Part shown: positions 44,501 to 57,859 of the stretch, in pieces | Position numbering within the stretch: the stretch's first letter is position 1 | How the letters are laid out: each line of letters opens with the position of its first letter | From: Larus michahellis | Lineage: Eukaryota; Chordata; Aves; Charadriiformes; Laridae | DNA length: 64,000 nucleotides | Direction of reading: 5' to 3' | Assembly (NCBI RefSeq): GCF_964199755.1 | Contig: NC_133896.1 | Span: 98,578,549 to 98,642,548, forward strand | Notes under the pieces: model-generated | What the model was told of the DNA's origin: nothing | Database searches by the model: none | Seen by the model: the letters and a program-made list of their open reading frames with translations, nothing else | Program-made: the position numbers and the translations under genes

Positions 44501-47500
44501 GGAAAAGGCTAGAGGTGGTATGCCTATGCCCTTTTAGGAGGGGGAGCTCCTGAGAAAGGTAAGTACAAGGGCGTTCCCAAGAAAGAGGGGATGTTTTCTC
44601 TAGCAAGACAGGAGGGGATGGTTGCCAGACCTGAGGGTGATGTTAATAGAGTGGAGTTCTTTGTGGGAGTGCATGTAAAGAACAGGAGAGATTTTGCACC
44701 AGAGATCCGTAGTACCTGGGGCTTGGAAGGTCTGAGGCATGGCCATGTGACTTTGCATGGTGAGTTTCTTGTTCAAAAATGTCCATAAAACATTTGCTTT
44801 ATGCACCACCAATTTATGTTGTGCCACAAAGTCCTTTCCAATGTTTTATGACAAACTTGAGGCTTGTAGGAAAAGGCCAAGGAGCCAAAGGATAATGTGC
44901 CACAGACGGAGGGGCAGAAAGCAAGAGCAAGGGCACCAACAAGTCTCCAGGTTTCTGCTATGGCAAGGAATTTGTTAAATTTACACCCACTTTGTATCCC
45001 TTTGTTCTTGTGCCAGCATTGTTTAGCTGCTCGCACAGAACAGGCTGTCCATACTCTGGGTAGCCCGCCCTTCTTTGCATCTTCTCCAGAACTGTTTTCT
45101 CCTTGAATGCGAGAGCCCGCATCATATGCTGTATTTTGGGGGAAACGCCAGAGTTTTGTACAACTACATCAGTGCTTCCCTACCTCTAGTAGAAAAACAG
45201 TGTCTTACCTAAGGCATGTTCTCCTCTTCTGTGAAGGGCTGAAGATTTATTGGTTGTTTATTTCAGTTGTCTTTTGTGTGTCCTAGCTCATTTAACTTTC
45301 AACAAATCTGGCCTTAATCCTATGCGTCTCTATCTTTATTTACATCATAGTTATCTCTGCTGACCAGGATTCTTTGCTATTTGTGATCCCTAAGAAACTT
45401 CCTACCTTGGCTTTTTTTTCACTTACTCAGGCCTAGAGTGCTTCCCATGAAGAGTTTTCTCTTGCTTGGAATATATACATGGGATAGTTTTTATACCTTT
45501 GATCTAGATACATTCAAGTCTTTAAGCTCTTCAATACAGGTAAATTCACTAATGAGTTGCCCTAATTTGACAGAAGTTGAAAAATTTAATCGCCAACCTA
45601 CTTCTGTTTGTTATTCTGTTCAATATGAATGGAAACAGTTGCTGAGTACTCAGCCCAATGCTGTTTTCTATGACTAGCTTTTTTTGAGTGTCGTCATTAC
45701 TTAAGTTGGGGTCGTCTCTTTTTGTCTCAGTGACTACTGAGAAGAAATTTGGCAGCTATCATACAGATGGTTAGCTGGGCTCAAGTTTATTATTAGAAGC
45801 ATTTGTTTCCCAAACAGTATCTGGGAAGTAAAAGTTGACCATGGCACAATTCCCAGTAGTGTTTCTATAATAACATTTCAGTGACCGACCTCTTCTTGCA
45901 CCATTATATTTTAGCTGCAGACAAGAAAGGCCAGATTTCAATGAGGTGTCCAAATCAAAAACAACTGCCTCCAAAAAAAACAAATGCTTTGAGCAGGTGG
46001 TCTGGGTTGCTGGAAGTGGAGCTTCCTGTTCATATACAATGGGGAATTTTATGGTGAATTAAATGATGAGTTAAATGACAGGTGGCTTATTTTTTTAATA
46101 AATTGCAAAGATCACTTGATGTTTTCCACTTGTCTAGATGAAATGGCTCAACACGGAAATAGAGGGAATATTGTGCTAAGATTGCAAATGTCTTGGATAT
46201 TGGCCTGTTGATCATATTCACATGGGTCAAGTCTGGCTCCCATTTGGAACAGGAGCAGAGCAGTAAAAAAGAAAAGTCCACTCCATGAGCTACTGCTCTC
46301 CCGAGTTGCAGAGATCAAGTCAGCCTTTTCTGCTGTAGGGCTGTTCTGTTCAGCCTGGAGTGCTGTGAAGGAAGGATTCCCTCTCCTGTGCCACCAGCCC
46401 TATTTCCTGTGGGTACCTACTGAGTCTTCCGACCTGTTGCAAGTGACTGTTTGGCCCATAGCAATGGTCATTACCTCGCAGAAGTTGTGAGCGGATAAAT
46501 CAGTCATGGGAAGAATTGCATTTAAAATTTTCCCAGGCATTGTACCTACATCCAAGACTTCGAGTGCAGCTTGAGCTCTAAAATGTAAGAAACATGCAAA
46601 GCGTTTTTCTCCTTCTCAGACCGTGTCTGCCTCTCATTGAAATTAGCCTGCTGTTCACGTATGACAAGGCTTCTGGCGGCTTCTGTCATACATTTCCTGA
46701 CTTATACTGACTCATCTAGCCTTTAAAACCTTCTTCTTGGATTCATAGCTATTCGTATCACTTTTGTAATACTATTTCGTGTCCTGTCTTGCTACATCAC
46801 ATTTTCAAGCACAGACCCAATCTGAAGAGTACCTGGAAGAAAAACTGTGCACCGGTTCCCGGATTTTTGGCTCCTGCAAACCAATAAAGGAATCCAGGTC
46901 AGTTAACACTGGTTAAAGAAGTGGGTCAAACTTTGAAGTTGAAAGGTTATATATCTGAGAACTGCAGTAGCTGCCTTAGCACTTGTAATAACATCTTGGC
47001 TGTACAGGTGAAGCCAGCAGGACACAGGACAGAAACTTGGGGATCTGGAGGCCAGAATGATAGGCTGTGCAATGGGGAGCCAGAGGGAAAAACAGGGAGG
47101 TCTTTTTAATAGAATGCACAGAGAAAGAAACTGGGCATTAAGCTGTGCTTAAAATGGCAGAGGCATCTCACATGTTGGCCTCTCCTTGGAAAGGAGACAG
47201 GGAGCAGTGAGTCCTGGCATGGTACCGTAGAAATGACAGAGCTATCATGAAAAGACAGGTGTTTCATCTCCCAAAAGCATCTTATGTCAGCCAGCCAAGC
47301 ACACAGGGCCAAGTGGGTAGGGACCCAGAGCCACAGGCTCAAGGACTTCGTGTTCTCTCTGAGCTCAGAGCCCATCAGTATTTGGCACCAGGGCTGTGAC
47401 CTAGCAGCAGACTGCAAATGAGGGTCTCCCACCGCCCCGCCACCTCTCAGCTGGTTATCCCCTCCTGTGCACCACCTCACCTCTCCTTCCCTCTCTCAGT

Positions 47501-50500
47501 CTTCCCCTGTGCCAGCTGCCACAGCCAGCTTCCTCTGTGAACAGCAGTCCACTGCATGCCTGTGAGCTGCAGGGTGGGATGGTGGCTGCCATGTCCCCAA
47601 CAGATGGGTAGGAGAGATGGCTCTTGGGAGGTTAGTCTCCTGCCAGGGGAGGAAGCATCAGCTCTTGCCCACTTTCCCTGAGGGAAGGGCTACTTTCAGT
47701 GCTGGAAGCTTCAGTTTAGGTTACCCTTGGTTGCATGCAGAGGTGGAGTCATGCGAGTATATCGGCAACAAGGAAGTATGGAGGGGACAAGTGGGAAACT
47801 TGAGTTCCATGTGGCAGTATAGTTTAACAGAAATAAGGCAACAAATGGAGGGGAGAAATCTGTGGTTTAATGTTGTTCTTGACCTGGTGAAAACCATTAG
47901 GTGCTCAGGATGCATAATTTTTCAAACCCTTTCCCCTTTTCCTTCCTGTTGTTTTGCTAGCAGTGCTCTTCAAGTGGGTGTGTTTTGACGTATTACTTCC
48001 CTTGCACATGTCTAGGGAGCAGAAGGATGTTTAGTGCCTGTTGGATAATGTATTTCTTTATGGGTTTACAGATGCTCTTATGTATAGATACATGCCTTGA
48101 AGGCTTAATTTTGGTTGGCAAATGGCGCTTCCTAATGTGCTCGCCACTTCAGATTGCACTGGATTGGCTAGCAGGGAGGCTGCCTCAGCCTACCTGGGTT
48201 ACCTCCATGACATTTGTTGCTGTCATATGTTTTGTTTGCTTGTGTCCTCTGTCCTAGACAGAGTACAGGAGCACTGCACAGCCCAGGGCAGGAGAAAGCG
48301 CTCTGTGCACTTAGAAAAAACAGTCCCGAAGGACCATGAGAGCAGCCTAACATAGCTCTTTGGTTGACCAGCTCTCGAAAAAGTGACCTCAAACTAGGTG
48401 GGGGTTGCGTGCTGTGAACTTGTGACAAATGCTGTGGGTTCTGATGAGATGTCCTACAGCAACTAACCAGATCCTTTAAAGCTCCTGGGATAGGCTTTAG
48501 CAAGTTCTCTCCTGGCAAAGAGTCTCTGGAAGAAATACGCAACCACAGATTGATGACTAAACAAACTACGTGAGGACGGGTGCTTACTACAGCTTGAGGG
48601 GACGGTGCAGTGGAGAGTGGTCCCCTAGCATCTGGGGCAAGGGGACTGCGAGAAACTATGAAAAAAAGTTGGTGCTGAGACAGGTTTGGGAGGTCAGTAG
48701 CAGAGATTTGGGCATGTATGGGACTCGGGGCCGTTCTCATGGTACAGCATAAAGAAGATTAGGATCAGACTATGATGGTAGGTAGTAAAGCTAGAAAACA
48801 AGTAGAGAAGGGATGTTGTGACAGTCTGTGTTTCTATAAATGCATTCATCTCCTAAAGTAATTAATAAAGGGGGACAGTTCTGTCACATTTTAATTTGAG
48901 GACCAGAGGTATAGGACAGACTGTATGGTCTGTCACATACACAGAGCCTGATTAGTCATCTCGCTTGTTGGATTGCCGGGGAGGAAATCCCTTTCATGAT
49001 GCTGCAACTTTCCATTCTGTTTATTCCATGTTCTGCACAGTTTTGTTTTTCCCGTGTTCAATGGTTTTTTCCTTCCATTTCCTGTAATTTTTCTCTTTGT
49101 TTTTCTCTGGTTTTGCAAGCTGGGGTAGTCTGGCTGCAACATTTTCTTAGTTCAGTAGTAACTCAGGAGGTACATAGTTTGTCCTGGAACTTAAATAATG
49201 CTCTATGTGATTTGGATTTATTTTAGTCATTGCTTTGCATTTAAAGGCATCTGTGGCTTTTATGTTCGTTTGGGGAGAGGTTTGTTTCTCAGGTGAGTTG
49301 ATTTTGAACTGAAATAGAAAAAAATACCTGTTGACCTTTTGGTCACATGCATTGTTTTTGCTTGCAGAAGCATTAATTTGACTTCCTGCTAGTCATCCTT
49401 TTCCAAAGCATTTTGAAGGCCACCCATTGTTGATACTATTTGTGGGATATAGAATATATCCCAGATAAGTGTTTCCTTATATTTTCTGCCAAATAAATTT
49501 GTTGGTGTTGCAAATGATTTATTAACTTCTTGCTTGTACAGATCATTTTGAAAACAGCTAGGAACTAAACTTTTTTTACACTATATTAATTGTTCAAATT
49601 GCTGTTTGAATCCTTGAATTTAGTTTGACACATTTAGGTGACAGGAAACACCAGCTTTCATTCTGTTGCTGGTCTTGGACAGTTACAGTTGCCAGAAGAA
49701 ACTGAAGTGAAATTACATTATTACAGATCAGATTATTACATTATTTGGCCAATGTAGTTAGAATTTGGAATTTTGCAGTTTATTCCAGATAGAGATGTAT
49801 TCAGGTATCTTAGATACAATTCTTTGTTTTTCTTACACACGCCACCTTTAATGCAAGGGAATAAAACTGTGAGCAGCAGGTCCTCTGTTCACAGCACTAT
49901 CTCTCCTACAGACTTTGGCTGCGTGTGAGTGTTTAGTTCTTCCTAGAGTTAGACGCCTTGTACAAGACGCTCAGAAAATGGACAAGCACATAACTTACAG
50001 CTGGCTGGGAAGTCAAATGACTTCTTCGAAGTATCACATAGTATCACCACAGGAACACTGCGTGTCTAACTAGCTTCAGAGGTGGGTTGGTAACTTGAGT
50101 TGCCCTCTCTGAGCCAGTGGCTCAGTCCTGCCAACAGCACCTTCATCTTCTTCACCCTTATATTTTTCAGCCTAGCCAAAGATCCATGCTAGACTGTTAC
50201 TGACACCCACGTTAGTTAGTGTGAAATTAGCTCACACCCATGAACTCATGAGCAAAAGATGCAGCTGCAGCACATGCATCCTGTCTGGAACAGAGGCAGG
50301 AATAGGATCCATTTCCTTAAGGTTTCCTACACTCCCCTGTAGTGATTAGTCCCAGCATCTTGTTCTGCAAAAATCTGGCACAACCCGAGAGTAAAGGCCA
50401 CCCTGCATCCTAAACAAAGGCCAGGCCTTGCAAAATAAAGCAAGGCCAGAACAAAATAATACTGGACTACATAATTTAAGACTGTCATGAGATGCATGAG

Positions 50501-50930
50501 CAAGGAAACCGAAGTGAAGTCACATAACCTATCTCCTGGTATTTCCTAACTTCTGGCTCCTTCGTTGTGCAACCTTAATGATTTTTTTTTAAAAATTGGT
50601 TTCGTACCTATAATACTAAGGTGAATTGAAGGGTAAGGACAGAAGAGGTAATACCTAATAGGTGCTGTAGTACGGAGAGAAGATTTTTCCAGGAGCCCCA
50701 CGACTCTCTCCTGAGTTGCTTGTGCAAGGGTGAGGCTTCATTTTGCCCCTGGCAGCAGCTCCTCAAGAAGGGGGTAGTCCCTCCCCTAATGGCTTTCACC
50801 AGAGGTGTCTGGAATTGGGCAGCCTACTCAGAAGGAGAGAATCCTGCACCTGAAATAACCGCTGTGGCTTTCAGCTTGCTTGGCTTCTTCCCTAAACACC
50901 CCCTGCCCCCTCCCTCCCCCAGGTGACAAT
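41600..50930. other. Intergenic, no gene recognised
   Basis: About 9.3 kb without a gene I can support. Several minus- and plus-strand frames of 100-190 codons (for example 48168-48740) lack known motifs and lie in locally G+C-richer DNA. A diverged repeat may be hidden here, but I did not recognise one. Confidence 0.5.
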
Positions 50931-50999
50931 CAGTTTGTTAATTAGCTGTTAATTCCTGGAGACTGAGGCGGCGCTAGCGGTACGGGAAAAGCTGATGCA

Positions 51000-51249
51000 G
51001 AGGTGGGGGCGGCTCGTTGTCCCCAGCCCTGCGGGTCTCCCCCCTCCCCGGGATGTCGGGGCGGGCGCGGAGGGGGAAGGCCTCGGCCCTCGGCGAACCG
51101 CCAGCCCAGGGAGGGGGGGGGGGGGGAGGAGGAGGAGGAGGAATAGGAATAGGAACTGTGTCTGTGTCTCCAGCTGGAAGTCAGTCGGAGAAGACGCTCT
51201 CAGCGCTGGTGGGCGGGGGGAGACGGAGCAGCGTTCTAGCTTTCTTCAC
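51000..51249 (+). other. Candidate first non-coding exon
   Basis: A strong donor, CAC|GTGAGT, ends a GC-rich segment at 51249. The transcription start is unknown, so the left border is arbitrary. Reading frames that cross to the next candidate exon meet stops quickly, which argues for 5' UTR or non-coding RNA. Confidence 0.45.
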
Positions 51250-51370
51250 GTGAGTATCCCCTCCCCCTGGACGGATTTGGTATAATTCGAGGAATTTCTT
51301 CCGACTCGAGCCAAATAACATCTCTGTCTAAAACACGCAACGTGCTTCCTCTTTACGTTGTCTCTTGTAG

Positions 51371-51555
51371 ATAAGGCTCAGCTGACAAAAAGCTCTCCTC
51401 TTCATCCTTATCGCGAACGCCATCGCGCCGGGGCTAAAGCTGAAGCTACTGAGAGGCTTCGAACAACAGCCTGGACGGCCCTGATAAGAAGCAGCAAGTT
51501 CTGTCCTCTCGTCTCCGATGATTTAAAGATAAACTATCTGCTCTCCGGACAACCG
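51371..51555 (+). other. Candidate internal non-coding exon
   Basis: A pyrimidine-rich acceptor (TTGTCTCTTGTAG) at 51358-51370 and a near-consensus donor (CCG|GTAAGT) bound 185 bp, 121 bp after the upstream donor. One frame is open across the exon (about 62 codons) but has no recognisable motif and no matching open frame in the upstream candidate exon. This fits a 5' UTR exon of the downstream gene, or a lncRNA exon. Confidence 0.55.
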
Positions 51556-51736
51556 GTAAGTGAATACCCCTGTTCCGTACAGCGTACCTCGCTCCGTGAA
51601 CTGCCGCAGAGGCTGAGGGGCTCTTGTGGATGGTGCCTGAACCCCCAGGACCGGGTTACGCTGAAGTGCTTGTTCCCGAGTTTGCCGGCGTTTCTGCCGT
51701 GAGACGTTTTCTCGCCGCGCTCTTGCGTTATTTCAG

Positions 51737-51996
51737 ACGGGAAGGCTCCCGCCTCAGCTCCTGTACAGCCCGTGCACGCTTCCAATTTTAAAACCTCCTT
51801 CAGGCAGCAGCCGCCACCAGCGCTGCTGTTGAACGTAAATGACCGCATACTCAAAGGCAGAGCTGGCTATTCCGATACATCAGCGTGTTCCTCGGTGAAG
51901 GCATTCAAGGAATTAATTGAGCTTCCACGAGGGATGGAGCCTTGCCTCTACAAGCTTCCTTTGAAGAGAATACCATTTTAATCGGCTTGAGAGCTG
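51737..51996 (+). other. Weaker candidate exon
   Basis: The acceptor CGTTATTTCAG lies at 51726-51736. Possible donors are GCTG|GTGAGA at 51997 or CTCG|GTGAAG near 51893. Coding content is not evident. This may be an alternative exon or only chance splice-like sequence. Confidence 0.25.
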
Positions 51997-52689
51997 GTGA
52001 GACGAGATGTCCCAGACCTTTCCCAGAGGTTCCTGGGAAACTTCCTGGTAAAAACTAACATCGCGGCGTACCGGGGACCCGGTTACCGGTGGGGATGAGC
52101 CCGACAGAAGCTGAAGGGCCGCCGCCCGCCTTGCGGGGGCCGTTTGGAGTCGCTCGATGCTGCAGGCGGGCGGGCGGCCGGTGCCGGGGACCGCCCGGGG
52201 GAGGGGAGAGGCCGGGCTGAGGCGCTGCCCGGGGCCGCGTATGGGGCCGGCGCTCGCCCCCGACCGGAGAAGGGCCCCTCGTGGGGCCGCTTCCCGGCGC
52301 GGGCAGGAGCGGGGCCTCTCTCGCCGGGAGGAAGCGCCCCCGTCGGGGCCAGGTAGGCGTCCCGGCGGGCTCCGGAGGGGAGGGCGGTGAGGGAAGGGGC
52401 CGTCCTCCTTCCCCCGGCAGCCCCTGCCGGCAGCGGGGCGGGGGGAGCCGCTCGCCTCTTCCCGGTCTCCCGGAGCCGGTCCCAGCCCCGCAGCCGGGCG
52501 CCGCGGGCGGTGAGCGGCGGCGAGCGGTAACGGGGCGGGGGACGGTGGGGCGCCGGCAGGGAGCTCCGGGGCCGGGCAAGGCAAGGCAGCGGGGAAAGCG
52601 GGGTCCATGCGGGCGGGACAGCCCCCGCACAGGGGGAGCCTCCCGGCAGAGCTGGGGGCGGGGGGGGGGGGGGTCTGTAAATAAAATTT

Positions 52690-55600
52690 GAGGGGAGATT
52701 CGTGGCTTCTTGCTAAACTGCTTGGGTCTGGTAATCCCACCGTGTTGCCATGGCCGCCGGTCAGGCAGGTTCCGAGAAAGGATTGCTTTTAGCGGGGGTA
52801 CCGAAAGGGAGGGACTGCCCCTTGGAAATGCCGAAGGCCTCGGGGAAGGAACAATGGCTCTCTGGGTAGACTCCGCTTTAAGCTATGCAAATTCATTGCT
52901 TGTAGTTTAGGGTAGAAACAAACCCTGGTAGTTTTGTGTTCTCTTTTTTTTTTTTTTGTGGGTTTTTTTTTTTAATCTTTGGATTATTATTTGGCAGTGG
53001 GGGTGGTGTTTCTATTTTAGTTATTGCAAGCTGTGTGATCAGTGCTGCTGTCCTTTCTCAAATTAAAATGACAGTTGATCTATTGGGATTTGTAGCTGTT
53101 GTGCTCCTGTTACCCGGCTGAAACTTTCTGTCCAGGTTTCTTCGGTTTCTGTCTCTCACTTCTTCATCCACTTTACGCTGAGCTATTCTTACATACAACT
53201 TGGTTGCAAAACTATTTAGAAAGCACAGCCTTTGTGATGGGTTGAGATTACTTGTTTTAACCTGGCAATTCTATTGCAGCTGAACTGTGTAAAAATGTTA
53301 TACATAAAAAATATATAACTTCTGTTGTGAAGAATGCTGTGATACTGGTCACTCCTAAACTATAAATACAGGAAGGGCTTAAAGGAAAAGGAAATGTGTA
53401 TGGAGTGAGGCTTTCTACCCATCCGTTTCTGAATCTCCTATCTGATACTCCTATCTGATTAGGTGACAGAAGTGATATTTCTGAAACTAAAATAACTTCC
53501 CTTCCGTTGCACCAGCTGTATCCTTGTTCTTCTTCCCACCTATGTGAAATAAATCTATGGATCTTTCTTTCCAGCTTGATGCGTCTTTAGCATGTCTGTC
53601 TCTCTGCTGAAGCAGAGTCAATTAAGTTACTCTTTATGCTTATGGCAGTTTACTAAAGCAGCAGTATTAGAGGTGGGTAAGTCCCATGGTCTCCCTGAGG
53701 GTCGTCTTGGCTGTAGGAGACCTTTCCTCTTTGTGGGATGTATGAATAATCCCCTGAGACTCATGAGACTCCTAGTGTTCAAATACCCCCCTGTTCAAAA
53801 CCAGGAGGAAGGTTTCTCTGTGGAAGCAATTGCCTGATGGGGAAGTGCCTATGGGAGTAACTGCAGAGTGTGTAAGCAGGACAGCAAAACCTGAAAGCTG
53901 TCAGGAAGATCACAAGTACCTGAGTCCTAAGTCCTAAAGAAGTGTGGAAATAGGTGAGTTATGGTGTTCTGGCTATACAAGGTGATTGGCGAGGCATTAT
54001 TTTGATATGTACTGTGTGTGCTGCTCAATAGTGGCTTTAGCAATTATGGAGGGGAGTTGCCTCACTGAGGAGAGAAATACAGCAGCTAACGTGGTGATGG
54101 GTCTCATTCACCGTGGCAAGCGCTTGAGGTGCTTCTTCACCGCATCCTCAGACCTTTGAAATCTTACAAGCAGAGACAGTTTTAGAGGATTTTGGATGAT
54201 TGCTTTCTTCCTTGTGTGATTATTTTTGGGTAGAAGGAGGTAGGGAGTGGCAGTAGTCTTTCTTATGATAGCTTCTTTATGCCATTAACGCTTTTATCCT
54301 GGACTTGTATTCATTGTTAGTTTCTGGGCACACCGTGATCAGTGCCTTTCAGTAAAGGTTTGATTGTCCTCCCAAGACAGGCTTGGGAAAGTTCTCATAA
54401 ACCTACTTTGGCTGATTTGTGGTTTTACGCTTCTTGCGTATTGCTTAATTTGCTGCAGGGGGGTTAGTTCAAGTGTTTTGTCCTGAAGAGGATGCAATCA
54501 GATAGGTCATTTGAAGATATAAATTGCAAGACCACCGTGAGTCCCCATGAGGCAGTCCATACCATTTACTCAAAGGGGCTTGTAAGGAAAAGCTCTTGGT
54601 TTATTTTCTTCCACAGTATAGCTTGAGCTGTAGCACAGGATCTTGGTTTGTTTGTCTTTGTACCTTAACATTAATGTTATTCTACTTATAAGCATGAACT
54701 GTTGTTTTTACTGTGTGTATGATGCAAGATAGTCTGTTGTGGCTCCCAAGTAAGTGCATTTTAGGAACGGGCTCAAGATTACTTGAAATACCTCTTTCTA
54801 CAGGCATCTTTCCTTGCAGATGCTTGCACTGTTTTTGCTAAATCTGTTGAAACATGCGTTGTGCGTTTAAGGGGAGTTTAATTTCTCAAGCTTATGACAA
54901 CACATTTGTCACTCATTAAATAATTTGTTCGTTCATTTCTCTAGCCTTATAGAAGAGCTAGTAAGTAATACTGGGAAATTAATTGATGGGGTAACTCAGT
55001 GTACAGTGTTTTTTCTTTTTCAGAGTTTCTATTTTCTACCGTCTATTTAATCAAAAGATCAAGAGCTTTCTAGCAGAATAAAACCCCCCTGAACTTTCAC
55101 CATTAACCCAGTTTCTTCTGCATCCATTTTTGCTATGTTATGTATGACTACTACTGTACCTATTCCTAGTCTTCAAGGGAAATTAAAATAAAACTTCTTT
55201 TATTTATTTATTACTTGGCATGTGAAATTTTTGAAGTGTTAAATCTTTCTTTTATCCTCCTCCTACAGAAGAACCTAAAACCTCAGCTTTTCTTGATGTG
55301 TATTGAGGTTAGGAGGAAAATGTGATGTGCAAGCTGTTGTTTCCTTTACAAGTCACCTTTCAGTAGCGTGTGGAAATTAATCTGCCCTCACTTGTGCTTC
55401 ACTGTATTAATTGCTGATATCAGTAGCTGTTATTTGTACAGCAAGCTTGAAAAGCTGAAAAGTGATGGGCAGCTTTAGCTAGTGTGTGCTACGAAGCAAA
55501 AACAGGGAACATATGGCTTGCATGCGGTATCAGTACCTTTTGAAAAATGCATTGAACAAATGTAAGTACTTTTGTGGTAGTGCTTCTTGCTATGTTCTAT

Positions 55601-57600
55601 AACCACCATCTTAAAGTATCATGGCCTTTTAAAGTTCTTTTTGTTTGGGTGCAGTGGCTTTTCAGTGTTCAAAGTGAGTCATTCTTTGGTCTTGAAGGCA
55701 AAAGTGAAGCCTTGGTATCTTGAGAGGAAGACTCTTTACAGCACTGCAATGGAGTGAGCAAATTTTTAAGTGTCCCCTGGATAATACCCAAAGTTTGCAT
55801 GTAACTGTTCTGCATTGCCTCTGCTCCCAGCCCCAGCAGCAGCAGTAAAGCTGGAGTACATTGTGCTAGAGCTATTCTTTACATTCCAGCATCCGTGGGG
55901 AGCCCGGAGGAGCAAGGCAAAAACTTGAATAGCCCTCATTTGCTTTGGCTGGGATGGAAGACTGGAAAACTTGAGAGGCCACAAAGCTGATCATTCCTCC
56001 TATTAGGAGGGCAGGAATGGAATAACCAAGGAACTAGTTTTAAGAGCATACAGGAATGAAATGAAGTTCAGACTTAATCACTAAACCTCTTCTTAACATC
56101 TGTTGATTTACAGTGTGAGTTTCCATTCCCCTAGCAGGAATATTGCTTTCTTTTGGGCCACTAGCCAGTAGGAAACTTTATTTGTGAGGTGGGTGGCTAG
56201 CAGTCTTAGATTTCCACAGACCCCTCAACTCGCTTTGAAAAGAACAGTTTCTAGCTCTTGTGAGTACAGGTCAGAAACACTAAAATAAGGATCAGCTGCT
56301 GCAGAACTCAGAAGAGCTCTTTGTTAGCCTGGGTCTGCAGACTGACTTTTTTTACAGTGCAGCAGTAGCCGTCTGCTGCTTTCTTTCACTACTGATTTTC
56401 AGAGTCCTGTGGCCAACAGTGAAATGAGAGCGATGTAAGGGGCATGTCACTGGTTTACCTGGGGCCTTAGCAGAGGTAGGCAGTGGAAATATGCATGTGT
56501 AATGGCCATTTAATACAAAACGTGTGTGTGTATAGAATACAAATGCAATACAATAGAATACAATATTGCACGAGGGATGGGGGAAGTTGTGTTTTTGCCA
56601 TTGTCTTTTTTTCTTAACTGTTGGTTTATGTAGCTCCCTCCTGTGTGTTGCTAATTTTTGCGGGTGTGTTGCACTGCACAGGTGTTTTTGCTACGTGATG
56701 ACCTGGGTGGGGGAAATGACCTGTTTAGGGAAAGGAGCATACAGGCACCCTAGTGTAACACAAGGGATAGTCGGAGGGAAGGAACTTGTGAGTTTTCGTC
56801 CCTGTAATGAGGAGAGAGGAAGGTGCTTGCTATTTAAGAGCTGTTGTTGCTGAATGAAACCACAGCCTTATTCATCTTTTGGCAGTCAAAATAGGTATTT
56901 CCTATTGCTTTGAAGTTCTTGAACCTGCCTGTCTACGTCCTCCACCAGTGTCGCCTGTCACGTCTGAGCACCCTGAAAAACATTATCACCTCAATCTTCA
57001 CAGTGCTTCAGGTAGTCTGAAGTCAATGTGTGGGAATGAGAGTAGGAGGAGGGTTAGTGGTGTAGATGGGAGATACCCTGCAGGGTTTGTTTGAACACAA
57101 TATTTGCAGAAGATTAAATGGAGCTGTAATATTGAATCCATGATGAAGCGCCAGAGCAAGTTAGGATTTGTCCTTATTGGTGAATACATACAAGGATTGC
57201 TAGCATGTGGTAGCTAGTTTTGACTGTGCCCCTTGTGTAGACAAGTTACTACTTTCTCATTCAGTTAGCTGGGAAAAGCCTGTTGGTTGGTTTTTTTTTT
57301 TTTTTTTTACTGGAAATAGTTGAGGGAAAACTACAGCAAGGTCTGCTTGCTCAAATGTTTTGCAGTATTTAATGACACAGAGCTACTGTTAACTTGCCTC
57401 AGCTGAGAATCTGGAAGGCCATATGAGCCTATCCTCCTCGCCCCTCCCCGTGCTCTAACCACCTGTGGCAGATTTTGATTCTCCATTTTCAGAACGTCGA
57501 GGGCCTCAGGACTCTGTCTAGTGAAGCACCCCGTGGTTCAGCAGTTCTGATGTAGCAGTACCCCTTCGGTCTCCTTTGGTGGGTTTCCTGTCCTTTTTCT
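52690..57600. other. Probable intron or intergenic, no gene recognised
   Basis: About 4.9 kb of A+T-rich DNA with T tracts near 52948-52974 and 57290-57309. No coding exon of ST3GAL6 or any other gene was recognised. Confidence 0.5.
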
Positions 57601-57609
57601 GCTCTGGTT

Positions 57610-57855
57610 CCCAAGTGTAGACATTGGCAGGTCCATAAAAAGGTACTAAAAGGAGTAGGCAGGGACGTTACTGTCCAACTCCTGTACTAAACAATTGTGG
57701 GTGCTGCAGGGGGAATGTGTGGAAAAGGGAAATGAACCACAAAGTGTCTGCAATGTGCTGTCCCTGAATAGCATCTCCCTCTGTCAGCACTGGAGACAGA
57801 CTGGTGGGGTAGGTGGATGTTGGTCTGACATAGCAAGAGCGTTTCTTGTGCCTGT
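57610..57855 (+). mobile_element. Ancient CR1 LINE 3' end fragment
   Basis: TCTGTCAGCACTGGAGACAG, then GGTGGGGTAGGTGGATGTTG and GGTCTGACATAGCAAGAGCG, followed by TTTCTTGTG, matches the terminal old CR1 pattern CACTG...GACAGGATACTGGGCTAGATGGACCTTTGGTCTGACCCAGTATGGC...TTCTTATG. The upstream border is uncertain. Confidence 0.6.
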
Positions 57856-57859
57856 GCTG

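Larger units (their letters stand above)
50950..52680. promoter_or_regulatory. Large CpG island, probable gene start
   Basis: Two very G+C- and CpG-rich blocks (about 50950-51240 and 52080-52675) flank a less extreme middle part. There are GC boxes and two 14-base G runs (51113-51126 and 52660-52673). No TATA box was noted, consistent with a broad CpG-island promoter. Plus-strand splice sites in the middle suggest transcription rightward. In vertebrates the gene beyond CPOX is typically ST3GAL6 on the opposite strand, so this may be its promoter. Confidence 0.75.

Noticed and set aside
48168-48740. A 190-codon minus-strand open frame
   Set aside because: No recognisable domain, no splice support and a biased composition. 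It may be part of an unrecognised repeat.
51913-52740. A 275-codon minus-strand frame and overlapping 190- and 136-codon frames
   Set aside because: They are Pro/Arg/Gly-rich with no known motif, and several frames are open at once, as expected in CpG-island DNA.
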